A stretch of DNA of 64,000 nucleotides, taken from NCBI GenBank assembly GCA_002238925.1, contig MPNH01000023.1:1-64000 (forward strand), read 5' to 3'. Shown in pieces: positions 34,936-44,137 of this stretch; positions within the stretch are counted from its first letter, which is position 1; each line of letters begins with the position of its first letter. This DNA is from Spirochaetaceae bacterium bin103 (lineage in GTDB: Bacteria > Spirochaetota > Spirochaetia > SZUA-6 > Bin103). Under the pieces are notes generated by a model. It did not search any database. It saw nothing but the letters and a program-made list of their open reading frames with translations, and was not told the DNA's origin. The translations under genes and the position numbers were made by a program.

Positions 34936-37134
34936 ATGGCTGGTTCGCCGCGATCCACCGCCGACTACGACGCGAAACGCGATTTTCGCCGCACCCCTGA
35001 GCCGCCGCCGGCGCCCGCCCCCGGCGGCGAGGAAGGCATCCTGGCCGCGGACGGCACGTTCGTCATTCACCGCCACGAGGCGCGCCGCCTGCACTACGAC
35101 CTGCGCATGGCCACCGACCGTGTGCTGGTATGCTGGGCGGTGCCGCGCGGCTTCTCCTACGACCCCGCGGTCAAGCACCTGGCGGTGCACACCGAGGACC
35201 ACCCGCTGCGCTACCGCACCTTCGAGGGCGTCATTCCGAAGGGCGAGTACGGCGCCGGCACCATGCTGATCTGGGACACCGGCTCCTACGAAGTCCTGAA
35301 GGCGGACGGCCTGTCCGACGCCATCACCGCCGGCGAAGTGAAGGTGGTGCTGCGCGGGCGCCGTTTGCGCGGCGAGTGGCACCTGGTGCGCACGCGCGCG
35401 GGCGAGACCGGCAAGGACGAATGGCTGCTGTTCAAGGCACGCGACCGCTACGCCCGCGGCGAGGGCGAGCCGGCACCGCCGGAGGTGGATCCCGGACACG
35501 CCCGCGCGGCGCCGCTTCCGGAGCGGCCGCGCGCCATGAAGCCGGACGGCGACCACGCGCAGTTCTCCGACCCGGACTGGCTGTTCGAACTCGAATTCGA
35601 CGGCCTGCGCACGCTCGCCTCGGTCACCGACGGCGAGGTGGCATTCATGCGCCCGACTGGCGACCCCGCCGCCATCCGGCGCTCGATCCGCGCGACGGTG
35701 GAGCGTGATTTCCTGGCCGTGCGCGCGTCGCAGGCGCTGCTCGACGGCGTGCTCGTTGCATTGGACCGCCACGGCCGCCCTGCCCGGGACGCGCTGGAAT
35801 ACGCGAAGGCGGCGAATGGTTCGGCGGGCGGCGGCACCGCGAACGGCGCCGGATCGGCGGATGCCGAACTGGCGCGGATTGACGAGGCAACTCCCGCGCC
35901 GGGCGCCCCGGCCGGATCGGTGGCGTACTACGCGTTCGACCTGCTGCACTACGACGACTGGGATCTGCGCGCTCTGCCGCTGGTCGAGCGCAAGCAGTTT
36001 CTGCGCTCGCTGCTGCCGCCGCGGCCGGCGCTGCTGTACGCCGACCACGTGACCGCCAACGGCGAGAGTCTCGCCGCGGTGGCCGCGGACGCCGGCTTCC
36101 ACGGCCTCATTGCCAAGCGCGCCGCCAGCGGCTATCGGCCCGGCGCCGGGCCCGACTGGCGGCGCGTGCCGCTGCTGGCGTCGGCGGGCGCGCGCGAGGT
36201 GGAAGTGCACGCCGCCCTGTCGGCCGCCGCCAGCCGGCAGCGCAAGCAGGCGGACGTCCAGTTCAGCAACCTGGACAAGGTGTACTGGCCCCGGGAGGGG
36301 TACACCAAGGGCGACCTGCTGGTGTTCTACGAGCAGGTCGCCGACTACCTGCTGCCCTACCTGCGCGACCGGCCCGTGCACATGAACCGGTTCCCGGACG
36401 GCATCGGCGGCAAGTCGTTCTTCCAGCGCCAGGCGCCGGCCGGAACCCCGGACTGGGTGGAACTGGTGGAGGTGGACGCCCGCCACACCCGGCAGTTCAT
36501 CTGCAACGACCGGCGCACCCTGCTCCACCTGGTCAACCTGGGCAGCATCGAGCTGCATCCGTGGCTGTCGCGGCGCGGCAGCCTGGACATCCCCGACTTC
36601 GCGGTGCTGGACCTGGACGCCAAGGAGACCAGCTTCGGCAACGCGGTGCGGGTGGCGCGCACCGCCGGAAAGGTGCTGCGCGGCATCGGCCTGCGGCCCG
36701 CCATCAAGACCTCCGGCGCTTCCGGACTGCACATCTACGTCGCGCTGGTCGCCGGCTACAGCTACGACCAAGTGCGCCTGTTCATGGAAGCGGTGGCCCG
36801 CGTGGTGGCGCGCGAGCTGCCGGACATCGCCAGCGTGGAGCGCCTGCCGAGCGGGCGCGGCGGCAAGGTATACGTCGACTTCCTGCAGAACCGGAGGAGC
36901 GCCACGGTGGTGCCGCCATACGTGGCGCGGCCGGTGCCGGGGGCGCGGGTATCGATGCCGCTGGAGTGGGACGAACTGGACGGCGGCCTGCATCCGGACC
37001 GCTTCACCATCGCCAACGTGCCGAAACTACTGGCTCGGCGCGGCGACCTGTTCCGCGCCACCCTCACCGATCGGCAGGACTTCGCGCCGGCCATCGACAA
37101 GCTGCAGATCTATCTCGCCACCCCGGGCTCCTGA
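34936..37134 (+). CDS. ligD: NHEJ protein LigD: phosphoesterase, degenerate ligase and polymerase domains
   Basis: A 732-residue LigD in the PE-LIG-POL order. PE (about 35-175) is intact: FVIHRHEARRLHYDLR, HTEDHP, GVIPKGEYGAGT. The LIG region (about 200-412) keeps the fold pattern but not the chemistry: motif I reads LFELEFDGLR with E220 where the AMP-accepting Lys belongs; motif III is LDGVLV (V272 for Glu); motif IV is FHGLIAKR (H389 for Glu); motif V is DWRRVPLL without its lysines; and the OB fold is missing because POL begins by residue 440. POL is intact: NLDKVYWP, the DLD pair D559/D561, KTSGASGLH and VDFLQN. It can process and fill ends but should not seal them. Start ATG 34936 (MAGSPRSTAD). 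Confidence 0.93.
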   Translation: MAGSPRSTADYDAKRDFRRTPEPPPAPAPGGEEGILAADGTFVIHRHEARRLHYDLRMATDRVLVCWAVPRGFSYDPAVKHLAVHTEDHPLRYRTFEGVIPKGEYGAGTMLIWDTGSYEVLKADGLSDAITAGEVKVVLRGRRLRGEWHLVRTRAGETGKDEWLLFKARDRYARGEGEPAPPEVDPGHARAAPLPERPRAMKPDGDHAQFSDPDWLFELEFDGLRTLASVTDGEVAFMRPTGDPAAIRRSIRATVERDFLAVRASQALLDGVLVALDRHGRPARDALEYAKAANGSAGGGTANGAGSADAELARIDEATPAPGAPAGSVAYYAFDLLHYDDWDLRALPLVERKQFLRSLLPPRPALLYADHVTANGESLAAVAADAGFHGLIAKRAASGYRPGAGPDWRRVPLLASAGAREVEVHAALSAAASRQRKQADVQFSNLDKVYWPREGYTKGDLLVFYEQVADYLLPYLRDRPVHMNRFPDGIGGKSFFQRQAPAGTPDWVELVEVDARHTRQFICNDRRTLLHLVNLGSIELHPWLSRRGSLDIPDFAVLDLDAKETSFGNAVRVARTAGKVLRGIGLRPAIKTSGASGLHIYVALVAGYSYDQVRLFMEAVARVVARELPDIASVERLPSGRGGKVYVDFLQNRRSATVVPPYVARPVPGARVSMPLEWDELDGGLHPDRFTIANVPKLLARRGDLFRATLTDRQDFAPAIDKLQIYLATPGS

Positions 37135-37183
37135 CTCGGATCCCGTCGTCGCGGTACACTCGGGGCCGGGAGGCAACCACGAC

Positions 37184-37966
37184 ATGGGCGACACCAACGG
37201 GTTCCGCCGGCTCAGCGCCGAGCAGGTGGACCGCTTCCGGCACGACGGATACCTGAAGCTCGGCCGGCTGCTCGATGACGGCCTGGTTGACCTGCTGCGC
37301 CGCGAGTACGACCGCGAGTTCGCCCTCGCCCGCGGCGGTGATGCGCAATTCCGCAACCTGTCGATCAGCGACACCGACGATCTGCGGAAGAAGAACGAGG
37401 CGCCCGAGCAGATGCTGCAGATCATGCAGATGTGCGAACGCAACCTGCATTTCCGCCGCCTGCTGTTCCACGGCGAGATTCTCGATTGCGTGGAGGATCT
37501 GCTCGGCCCCAACCTGCAGCTGTTTCACGACCAGGCGCTGTACAAGCCGGCCCACCACGGCGGCCCGGTGTTCTGGCACCAGGACAACGCCTACTGGCAG
37601 TGTACGCCGGCCAACCTGGTGAGCTGCTGGCTTACGCTGGACGACGTTACGGTGGCCAACGGCGCCATGCAGGTGATACCGGGCTCTCACCTCGGCGCGA
37701 TGCAACACGATCGCTCCACCGCCACCGACGCGCTGCTCGACAACGCCGACCGGGTGGACAGCTCAAGGGCGGTGGCGATTGAGTTGCCGGCCGGCGGCGC
37801 CATGCTGCACCACTGCCAGACCTTCCATTACACCGGTCCCAACGAAACCGAGCGTGAGCGGCGCGCGTTCGCCATCCACTTCATGACGCCCGGCACCAAG
37901 GCAGGGCGCACCGGCGAGTACCTGGGGGTGTCGTTCGGCCGCCCCGTGCTGCGCATGCGGGTGTAG
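37184..37966 (+). CDS. Phytanoyl-CoA dioxygenase (PhyH) family protein
   Basis: A 260-residue Fe(II)/2-oxoglutarate-dependent oxygenase. The facial triad is HQD (FWHQDNAYWQ) and the distal histidine in FHYTGPN, with the 2-oxoglutarate arginine in ERRAFAIHF. PVFWHQDN and the GAMQVIPGSHLG loop are typical of PhyH hydroxylases acting on small molecules. It follows ligD by 49 nt on the same strand, but a functional tie to DNA repair is not evident; some PhyH relatives act on osmolytes or secondary metabolites. Confidence 0.88.
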   Translation: MGDTNGFRRLSAEQVDRFRHDGYLKLGRLLDDGLVDLLRREYDREFALARGGDAQFRNLSISDTDDLRKKNEAPEQMLQIMQMCERNLHFRRLLFHGEILDCVEDLLGPNLQLFHDQALYKPAHHGGPVFWHQDNAYWQCTPANLVSCWLTLDDVTVANGAMQVIPGSHLGAMQHDRSTATDALLDNADRVDSSRAVAIELPAGGAMLHHCQTFHYTGPNETERERRAFAIHFMTPGTKAGRTGEYLGVSFGRPVLRMRV

Positions 37967-37984
37967 TTGCAGCGGCGGGGCCGG

Positions 37985-39446
37985 TCAGTCGTGTTCCGAC
38001 GGCAGGTTGTCCAGCAGCTCGCGAATCGCGGTGGCCCAGGAGCTGTGCGGATCGAGATCCAGGTAAGCCGCCCAGTGCAGGCGCGCCTCCTGGTAGCGCC
38101 CAAGGTAGACCAGCGTCTCCGCCAGGTTGCTGTGCGCGTCCGCGTACGAGGGTTCCAGCTGCAGCGCGCGCCGGTAGGCATGCACGGCGTCGTTCAGCCA
38201 ACCGGTCTCGGCCAGGGCGTTGCCGAGGTTGTTGAGCGATTCCACGTACTCGTCGTCCAGGGAAACCGCTTCGCGGTAACGCTCGGCGGCCGCGCGCTTC
38301 TGATCGAGTTCGTACAGCACGTTGCCGAGATTGAAGCAGGTCTCGGGGTCTGGCCCGCCGGTGGCCAGGGCGCCCTCGTAGAGCTGCTGCGCCAGCTTCC
38401 ACTGGCCGGCGTCCTCGGCCGCGACGCCGCGCTGGAACAGGCGCTCCGCGTTCGCTCCGCCAAATCGCCCGCCGCGCCGGCCGCGACCGCCGGTGGCTCG
38501 TGCATGCAGGTCCAACACGTTCCCGGTTTCGCGCGGTCCGGCGCGCCGCTCCCCGGTGCCGGGGTGATCGGGCACGGGCTTGCCGACCGGCAGCGGAAAG
38601 TCGATCGGCGGCGCCGCGTCGCCTTCCACGGCGGGCGCGCCCGCGGCCATGCCCGGCGCGATGGAGAACACGTTTCCGGTTTCGCCCTCCTGGCCGCGGC
38701 CGCCGCCGGGCTCGCTCGGTTGCGCATCGGCAACGCCGCCGTGGAAGTCGAACAGCTGCTGGCCGGTCGGCTCCACCAGGGTACCGTCGGCGAGCCGGAT
38801 GCTCAGCTTGTGATCGGGCGACAGGGTCTCGAGCTGGGTGAGCATGCGCTCCGAGTCGGGCAGCCATTGGGCAAGATCGCGAATGCTGCGCCCGATGCGC
38901 GCCGTGCTCACCCCGGCGCTGGTCAACGTGTGCAGAGCGCGAGCCATGGCCACCTCGCGGAAGTCGAACCAGGCCAGCCGCCGCGCCACCTTGGCCGGAC
39001 GGATCAGCTTGCGGCGCATCCAGGAACGGATTTGCGGCACCGGGACGCCCAGGATGCGGCTCAACTGGGCCGTGGTGAACAGACGCTGCAGGTCCTCCAC
39101 CTTTTCCGTCAGGCCAAGCATCTCCAGGAACGTCGTCTCGGAGACGATCTGCAGGTCCGGGTACTCCTCCCTCAGGCGGCGGGTGCGCAACACGCTCCGG
39201 TCGGGCAGGCCGTCGCTGCCGAGCGGCCAGGCGCCGTGGCCGACGACCAGGTAGCTGGTGCGTTCGCTCGGCTCCCGCCCCCCCCCGCCCCCCCCCCCCG
39301 GCGCGGGGGCCGGCGCCCGGGTAGCTGGTGCGTTCGCTCGGCTCGCGCACCACGCGGCCGCCGCCCGCTGCGATGCGGTCGGCTGCCTCGCGCTGCGTCA
39401 TCGACGCCAGCCGGCCGGCGAACGCCACCTCCATCGTCTCGCTCAA
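37985..39446 (-). CDS. BRCT + MerR-type HTH + TPR protein, reading frame broken by a 70-nt repeat
   Basis: Third gene of the Ku-ligase operon; its start (TTG 39446, overlapping the ligase TGA; ATG 39434 is an alternative) follows GGAGGGAGAGG. Domain 1 is a ligase-type BRCT: VAFAGRLASMTQREAADRI, GGGRVVREPSERTSY, LVVGHGAW, IVSETTFLEMLGL. Domain 2 is a MerR-like helix-turn-helix (FTTAQLSRILGVPVPQIRSW). A low-complexity linker follows, then four TPRs to the C-terminus. Between ERTSY and LVVGHG lies a duplicated segment of 70 nt with G12 and G9 runs; 70 is one more than a multiple of three, so the BRCT part is out of frame with the rest. Loss of one G would join them. As written, only GTG 39193 onward (402 residues) is open. 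Possible phase-variable gene, decayed gene or assembly artefact. Confidence 0.75.
39250..39344. repeat. 25-bp direct repeat flanking a C/G homopolymer spacer
   Basis: The 25-nt unit starting GGTAGCTGGTGCG occurs at 39250-39274 and again at 39320-39344, a 70-nt period. The 45-nt spacer has C9 at 39278-39286, C12 at 39288-39299 and a GGCGCGGGGGCCGGCGCC palindromic stretch. On the minus strand the G12-C-G9-C-GGG run could form a G-quadruplex and is a classic slippage substrate. It lies inside the BRCT domain of the gene above. Confidence 0.95.
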
Positions 39447-40408
39447 TCCTCTCCCTCCCGTACCAGCCGCTCGAACACCGGCGCGCGCAGCATGCCGCCG
39501 GCCGTCATCTCCACGCACGACACGACGCAGAACAGCACCGGCTCCACCCAGCTCACCTGGTCTAGTTGATCGCGCGCCGAACGATCCGCGGGCATCGGCA
39601 ACAATGGCTCGGCGCAGCGATGACGGCGCAGCAGATCGTTCAACTCGCCCCGTTCGGCCGCGTCGAACCCGGTGCCCACGCGCCCCGCGTAGTGCAGCCC
39701 CGCCCCCGGCGCCCGCTCGGTGGCCACCGCCAGGCTCTGAAAGTCGCGCCCCTCCTTGTCGATGAACCCCAGCACCAGGCAATGGTAACTGATACGGCGC
39801 TTGATCTTCACCCATGCGTCGGAACGCCGCCCCGGCAGGTAGCGGCTATCCAGCCGCTTCGCCATGACGCCCTCCATGGCGCGCTCGCACACCTCCCGGT
39901 AGAACCGCATGCCGGCGCCGACGATGCCCTCCGAGAAGGCAACGTGACCCGTTCCGCACGCCTCCACCAACTCGGCCAGCCGCGCCCGGCGCTCGGTCAG
40001 CGGCAGCTCCATGGTCGGCTCGTAGCCCAGGTAGGTGAGATCGAACGCCAGGTAGGCCGCGGGCCGGGCGTCGCCGTCCGCCGCACCCGGTCCGCGCCGG
40101 TCGCGGCGCAGCACGAACTCGAAGTCGGGCCGTCCCTCGTTGAGCACGACGATCTCGCCATCTACCATCGTACCCGGCGGCAACCGCTCCAGTACGGCGA
40201 GCTCCGGGTAGTTGCCGGTGAGGTCGATGCCGCGCCGGCTCAGCATGCGCACGCGGCCGCGGTCCACCATCGTGACGGCGCGAATACCGTCCCACTTCAC
40301 CTCGAACAGGTGGCGGTCGGAGTCGAACGGCGGCCCCGCAGTGGCCAGCATCGGCGCGAAGCGGGCCGGCAGGCTGGTGGCGGCTATGGTCCCGGCCCCG
40401 GCACTCAA
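39443..40408 (-). CDS. Stand-alone ATP-dependent DNA ligase (LigD LIG-type)
   Basis: A 321-residue ligase of the LigD/LigC type with all motifs intact: motif I FEVKWDGIR with the adenylated K38, motif III MVDGEIVVLN (E85), motif IIIa AFDLTYLGY, motif IV EGVMAKR, motif V AWVKIKRR, then an OB domain (YHCLVLGFIDKEG to AGRVGTGFD). It should seal double-strand breaks after Ku binding. Its start (TTG 40408) overlaps the ku stop, and its stop overlaps the BRCT-gene start, so the three genes are translationally coupled. It supplies exactly the activity that LigD in this locus has lost. Confidence 0.93.
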   Translation of the reverse strand: MSAGAGTIAATSLPARFAPMLATAGPPFDSDRHLFEVKWDGIRAVTMVDRGRVRMLSRRGIDLTGNYPELAVLERLPPGTMVDGEIVVLNEGRPDFEFVLRRDRRGPGAADGDARPAAYLAFDLTYLGYEPTMELPLTERRARLAELVEACGTGHVAFSEGIVGAGMRFYREVCERAMEGVMAKRLDSRYLPGRRSDAWVKIKRRISYHCLVLGFIDKEGRDFQSLAVATERAPGAGLHYAGRVGTGFDAAERGELNDLLRRHRCAEPLLPMPADRSARDQLDQVSWVEPVLFCVVSCVEMTAGGMLRAPVFERLVREGED

Positions 40409-41289
40409 CCGGCCTTGCGCTTGTCTTCGGCCGCGGCCTCCGACTCATCCTGGCGCCGCGCCGTGGCGCTCGGCGCCTGTTTCTTGCCGCCCGCGTCGGC
40501 GGCGGCTCCCTGGGCCGCGGCGACGCTCTCCTTCAGCGCTTCCATGAGGTTGATGATCTGCGGCGCCTCGGTGTCGGGCGTCTGCACCACCTCCGCACCC
40601 TCCACCTTGAGGCGGATCAGTTCGGACAGCTTCTCGACGTAGCGGTCGGTGTACTTGCCGTAGTCGAACTCCTCGAGGCGCGAGGCGTTGATCAGCGTGC
40701 TGGCCAGTTGCAGCTCCTCGGCACTGCACTCGGCGTCGGCAATCTCTTCGCGAAAGATGCCGGAGGACTTCACCTTGGCCTGGTGATTGAGGACGGTCAT
40801 GGCCAGGATGCCTTCGAGCGGACGCAGCAGCACGAGTTGCTCACGCTGGGAGATTACCACCTGGGCGACCGCGTTGACGCCGTTCTCCTCCATGCCGCGG
40901 ACCAGCAGGCGGTACGGTTTCTGGCCCACCGGGCCGTCGGGCAACAGGTAGTAGGTGCGCCCGGCGTGGTAGATCGGATCGAGTTCATCGGGCGCCACAA
41001 AGCCCTCGATGTTGACGCAACGGTCGCTCTTGGTGCGCAGCTTGTCGAGTTCGTCGTCGTCAATCACCACGTACTTGCCCTTGGCGTGCTCGTAGCCGCG
41101 GATGATCTGATCGTTGCTCACCTCGCCGTGCTCCGGGCACACCTTCTTGTACGCAATGCGGCTGTTGCAGTCGCTGTGCAGCTGATTGAGCCTGATCTGG
41201 GCGCCGGACTCGTTGGCGGTATACGCCTTGACCGGAACCGAGACCAGGCTGAGTTGAACGAATCCCTTCCAGTTGGTACGTGGCGCCAC
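40405..41289 (-). CDS. ku: Non-homologous end-joining protein Ku
   Basis: A 294-residue bacterial Ku, homodimeric ring that threads onto DNA ends and recruits the ligase. Core signatures are WKGFVQLSLVSVPVKAY, the zinc-ribbon remnant region RIAYKKVCPEHG, ELDPIYHAGRTYYLLP and LVLLRPLEGILAM. The C-terminal 35 residues are Lys/Ala/Gln-rich and basic, as in Ku tails that bind LigD or DNA. GTG 41289 is preceded by GGAGGA at 6 nt; the longer open frame upstream is antisense to the ThDP gene. It heads the ku-ligase-BRCT operon and is divergent from the ThDP enzyme. Confidence 0.96.
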   Translation of the reverse strand: MAPRTNWKGFVQLSLVSVPVKAYTANESGAQIRLNQLHSDCNSRIAYKKVCPEHGEVSNDQIIRGYEHAKGKYVVIDDDELDKLRTKSDRCVNIEGFVAPDELDPIYHAGRTYYLLPDGPVGQKPYRLLVRGMEENGVNAVAQVVISQREQLVLLRPLEGILAMTVLNHQAKVKSSGIFREEIADAECSAEELQLASTLINASRLEEFDYGKYTDRYVEKLSELIRLKVEGAEVVQTPDTEAPQIINLMEALKESVAAAQGAAADAGGKKQAPSATARRQDESEAAAEDKRKAG

Positions 41290-41430
41290 CGCTTCCTCCG
41301 TGCATCGAAACGCTACCGGCGCAGCCAATGCGATGTCAAGGTTGATCGCTTCGACCGCGTTGGAACGGACCACCGCAAGCGGCAGCCCCCTATGGTGAGA
41401 ATCGGCGGCGATTCGGGGTACGATGAGCCG

Positions 41431-43110
41431 ATGACTGGTGGCGAAGTAATTCACGAGGTCCTGGTACGGGCCGGGGTCGACCGCGTGTTCGGGGTGGTGA
41501 GTGTCCACAACCTGCCAATCTACGACGCAATCGAACGCGGCGGCAGGATCACCGCGGTGGCGATGCGCCACGAGCAGGCCGCCGTGCACGCCGCGGACGG
41601 CTACGCGCGTGCCAGCGGCCGGCTTGGCGTAGCGGTGGCCAGCACCGGCCCCGGCGCCGCCAACTGCGTGCCCGGCTTGTACGAGGCCGGGTTCGCATCG
41701 TCGCCGGTGCTGATGATTACCGGCCAGGCCGACACGCCCAACCTCGGCAAGGCGCGCGGCTTCGTGCACGAGGCGGACAACCAGGCGGCGATGCTCGCTA
41801 CGGTGTGCCGGCGGGTCGAGACGGTGCGCCTGCGCCAGCAGCTCGCCCCCGCCCTGATGCGCGTAATCGACGACATCCAGACCGGCCGCCCGCAGCCGGG
41901 CAGCCTCGAGGTGCCGATCGACCTGCAGTACGCCGACCGCGAGGTCACTCCCGCGGAGCGCGCGGCGGTGCCGGTGCCGGAACCGGTGCAGCCGGAGCAG
42001 GCGGCGGTGGAGGCCGCGGCCGAGCTGCTGGCCGCGGCGGTGCGTCCACTCATTATCGCCGGCGGCGGCGTGGTGCGTAGCGGCGGGGCGCAACGCCCGG
42101 CCGGCGCGTCCGCGCAGTTGCGCGCGCTCGCCGAGCAACTCGGCGCGCCGGTGCTGGTAAGCGCCAACGGGCGCGGCGCGCTGCCTGACGGCCACCCGCT
42201 GTGCCTCGGGAACCTGGTCTACCACCCGGAGATTCGCGCCCTGCGCGAGGAGGCGGACGTGGTGCTGGCGGTGGGCACACGCCTGCAGGTGGGTTCCGAA
42301 GCACGCAACTACGCGGCCCTGGGCGGCAAGCTGATCCACCTCGACGCCGACGCCGGCGTGATACACCGCGTCAGCCCCGCGGAGCTGGCGGTAGTGGCGG
42401 ACGCCGCCGGCGGCCTGGCCGCCGTTACCGCCGCTCTGGCCGACCGCGGCGGCCGCACCGACCCCGCCGTGGCCGCTGCACGGCAGGCGTGGGCGGCGCG
42501 CGCCGCGGCGGCGCGCGCCACCGTGCAGGCGCGGCTGGGCGACCTGGTCGGCCCGGACCACTTCGCGATCATGGAGGAGCTGCGTGCCGCCACGCCGCGC
42601 GACACCCGCCTGGTGCGCGACAGCACGGTGCCCGCCTACCTGTGGGCCAACCAGATGTTGCCGATCCTGGAACCGCGCACTTCCCTGCACCCGACCGCCG
42701 GCGCTATCGGGCCGGGGTTGCCGCTTGCCATTGGCGCTGCCGTGGCCACCGGCAGCCGCACGGTGCTGATCGCCGGCGACGGCGGCTTCATGCTGCACGT
42801 CGGCGAGCTGGCCGTGGCGGCCCAGTACCGCCTGCCGGTGACCATCTGCCTGTTCAACGACCGCGGCTACGGCGTGCTGCGCCGCATCGAGGACGCGCGC
42901 TTCGCGGGGCGCAGGTTCGGCGTCGACCTGGCTACGCCCGACTTCCCGGCCCTGGCGCGCAGCATGGGGGTCGAGGCCCACGCGGTGGCCGGCGTCGAGG
43001 AGTTCCGCACCGCGTTCCGATCCGCGGCGGACGCGGACGGACCGGTCCTCCTGGACATCGACCTGAACGCCCTGCACCCGATCGGCGAATACCCGCCGCG
43101 CCCCCGCTGA
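41431..43110 (+). CDS. Thiamine diphosphate-dependent enzyme, acetolactate synthase-like
   Basis: A 559-residue ThDP enzyme with the usual Pyr, central and PP domains. The catalytic glutamate is in MRHEQAAVHAADGYAR, the central FAD/ADP-fold region includes PLIIAGGGVVRSGG, and the ThDP-Mg motif is GDGGFMLHVGELAVAAQ ending in FNDRGYG. The family includes acetolactate synthases, sulfoacetaldehyde acetyltransferases, benzoylformate decarboxylases and IolD-like enzymes; no small regulatory subunit or ilvC is adjacent, so a catabolic decarboxylase or lyase is as likely as ALS. Start ATG 41431 (MTGGEVIHEVL). Confidence 0.88.
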   Translation: MTGGEVIHEVLVRAGVDRVFGVVSVHNLPIYDAIERGGRITAVAMRHEQAAVHAADGYARASGRLGVAVASTGPGAANCVPGLYEAGFASSPVLMITGQADTPNLGKARGFVHEADNQAAMLATVCRRVETVRLRQQLAPALMRVIDDIQTGRPQPGSLEVPIDLQYADREVTPAERAAVPVPEPVQPEQAAVEAAAELLAAAVRPLIIAGGGVVRSGGAQRPAGASAQLRALAEQLGAPVLVSANGRGALPDGHPLCLGNLVYHPEIRALREEADVVLAVGTRLQVGSEARNYAALGGKLIHLDADAGVIHRVSPAELAVVADAAGGLAAVTAALADRGGRTDPAVAAARQAWAARAAAARATVQARLGDLVGPDHFAIMEELRAATPRDTRLVRDSTVPAYLWANQMLPILEPRTSLHPTAGAIGPGLPLAIGAAVATGSRTVLIAGDGGFMLHVGELAVAAQYRLPVTICLFNDRGYGVLRRIEDARFAGRRFGVDLATPDFPALARSMGVEAHAVAGVEEFRTAFRSAADADGPVLLDIDLNALHPIGEYPPRPR

Positions 43111-43202
43111 ACGGCCACATGCATTCGCGGGCCCCGAGGGCCGCATGCGCCATTCGGCGAGTCATGATATGCTGCAACCTTGAATAGGGCCCTGCACACT
43201 CC

Positions 43203-44123
43203 ATGCGAGCCGGTCGGAGAATCGGCGTGAACCTGTCTCGTCCATCATCGCAGTTGCAATTTGCGTATCGCGAGCTGTGCGGGCTCCGCATGATACTGCT
43301 CTCGCTCGGAGTCTCGTGTGCCTGGGTACTGTTCTTCACGGTGGCCGGTCCCGGCTTCGATGTGCTTCCCGACCCGGCGCCAAGGGCTGCGTATTTCGGA
43401 TCGATCGCCGCCCTCACCTGGCCGTTCGGCCACAGCGCGGCGATCGCGCTGCTCCACTGCCTGCGCCATAGTCGTATCGGTTTTGTTGTACTGGCGTTTG
43501 TTGCAGCCGGCCTGTACCATGCCGCCAACATTGCGACCGTCGGGTATACGCTCTACTCGTTTGTGATGCCGGACGGGCCGCCGCCGCCGAGTTGGCAGCT
43601 GTTCTACGTGCGCGCCGCGGTCGCGTCCGTCGGTCATTACGCCCTGCTCCTCTACATCGCCGTCCTGCGCGCCAGGCTCAGGCCGGTGATCGACCGCCCA
43701 TACGAGGCGGCGCCATCGCCTACCAGCGAATCGACACAACCGGCGCGATTTCTGGACCGCCTGCCCGGCACAGTGGGCCGCGACGTGGTCTACCTCAAAG
43801 TCAACGGCCACTACATACACGTGACTACCACGGCCGGATCGGCCGCCGTGCTGATGCGCTTTGCGGATGCCGTGGAGGAGCTTGGCGACCTCGGGTTGCA
43901 AGTACACCGATCGTTCTGGGTCGCGAGCCGGCACGTTACCGAGATCGCGCGACACGACAACCGTACCGTGGTGCGAGTCACCGGAGGCGACGAATTGCCG
44001 GTCAGCCGCACCTTTCTGGCAGTCGTGCGCAAGCTGGCGGCCGACAGGGGACATGGCATTCCCCGGCAGCGGGAGCCGCGACCGGCGCGGGTGGTACAGG
44101 ATACCGAACCGGCCCACCGCTGA
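43203..44123 (+). CDS. Membrane-bound LytTR-family transcription regulator
   Basis: A 306-residue protein with about four membrane helices (residues 30-165) and a C-terminal LytTR DNA-binding domain (about 190-285): VVYLKVNGHYIHVTT, RFADAVEELGDLG, VHRSFWVASRHV. This resembles one-component membrane LytTR regulators that sense an envelope signal directly, without a kinase. The start ATG 43203 is followed by a basic stretch. Nearby genes (MFS exporter, lipoprotein) could be targets; nothing in the sequence proves it. Confidence 0.85.
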   Translation: MRAGRRIGVNLSRPSSQLQFAYRELCGLRMILLSLGVSCAWVLFFTVAGPGFDVLPDPAPRAAYFGSIAALTWPFGHSAAIALLHCLRHSRIGFVVLAFVAAGLYHAANIATVGYTLYSFVMPDGPPPPSWQLFYVRAAVASVGHYALLLYIAVLRARLRPVIDRPYEAAPSPTSESTQPARFLDRLPGTVGRDVVYLKVNGHYIHVTTTAGSAAVLMRFADAVEELGDLGLQVHRSFWVASRHVTEIARHDNRTVVRVTGGDELPVSRTFLAVVRKLAADRGHGIPRQREPRPARVVQDTEPAHR

Positions 44124-44137
44124 ATCTGCTCCCGCGT

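Noticed and set aside
39250..39344. Direct repeat considered as a CRISPR fragment
   Set aside because: Only two copies, coding in origin, and a homopolymer spacer; no cas genes in the window.
41290..43146. Upstream extension of the Ku frame to 43146
   Set aside because: It lies antisense to the ThDP enzyme, whereas GTG 41289 has a strong ribosome site and gives the normal Ku length.
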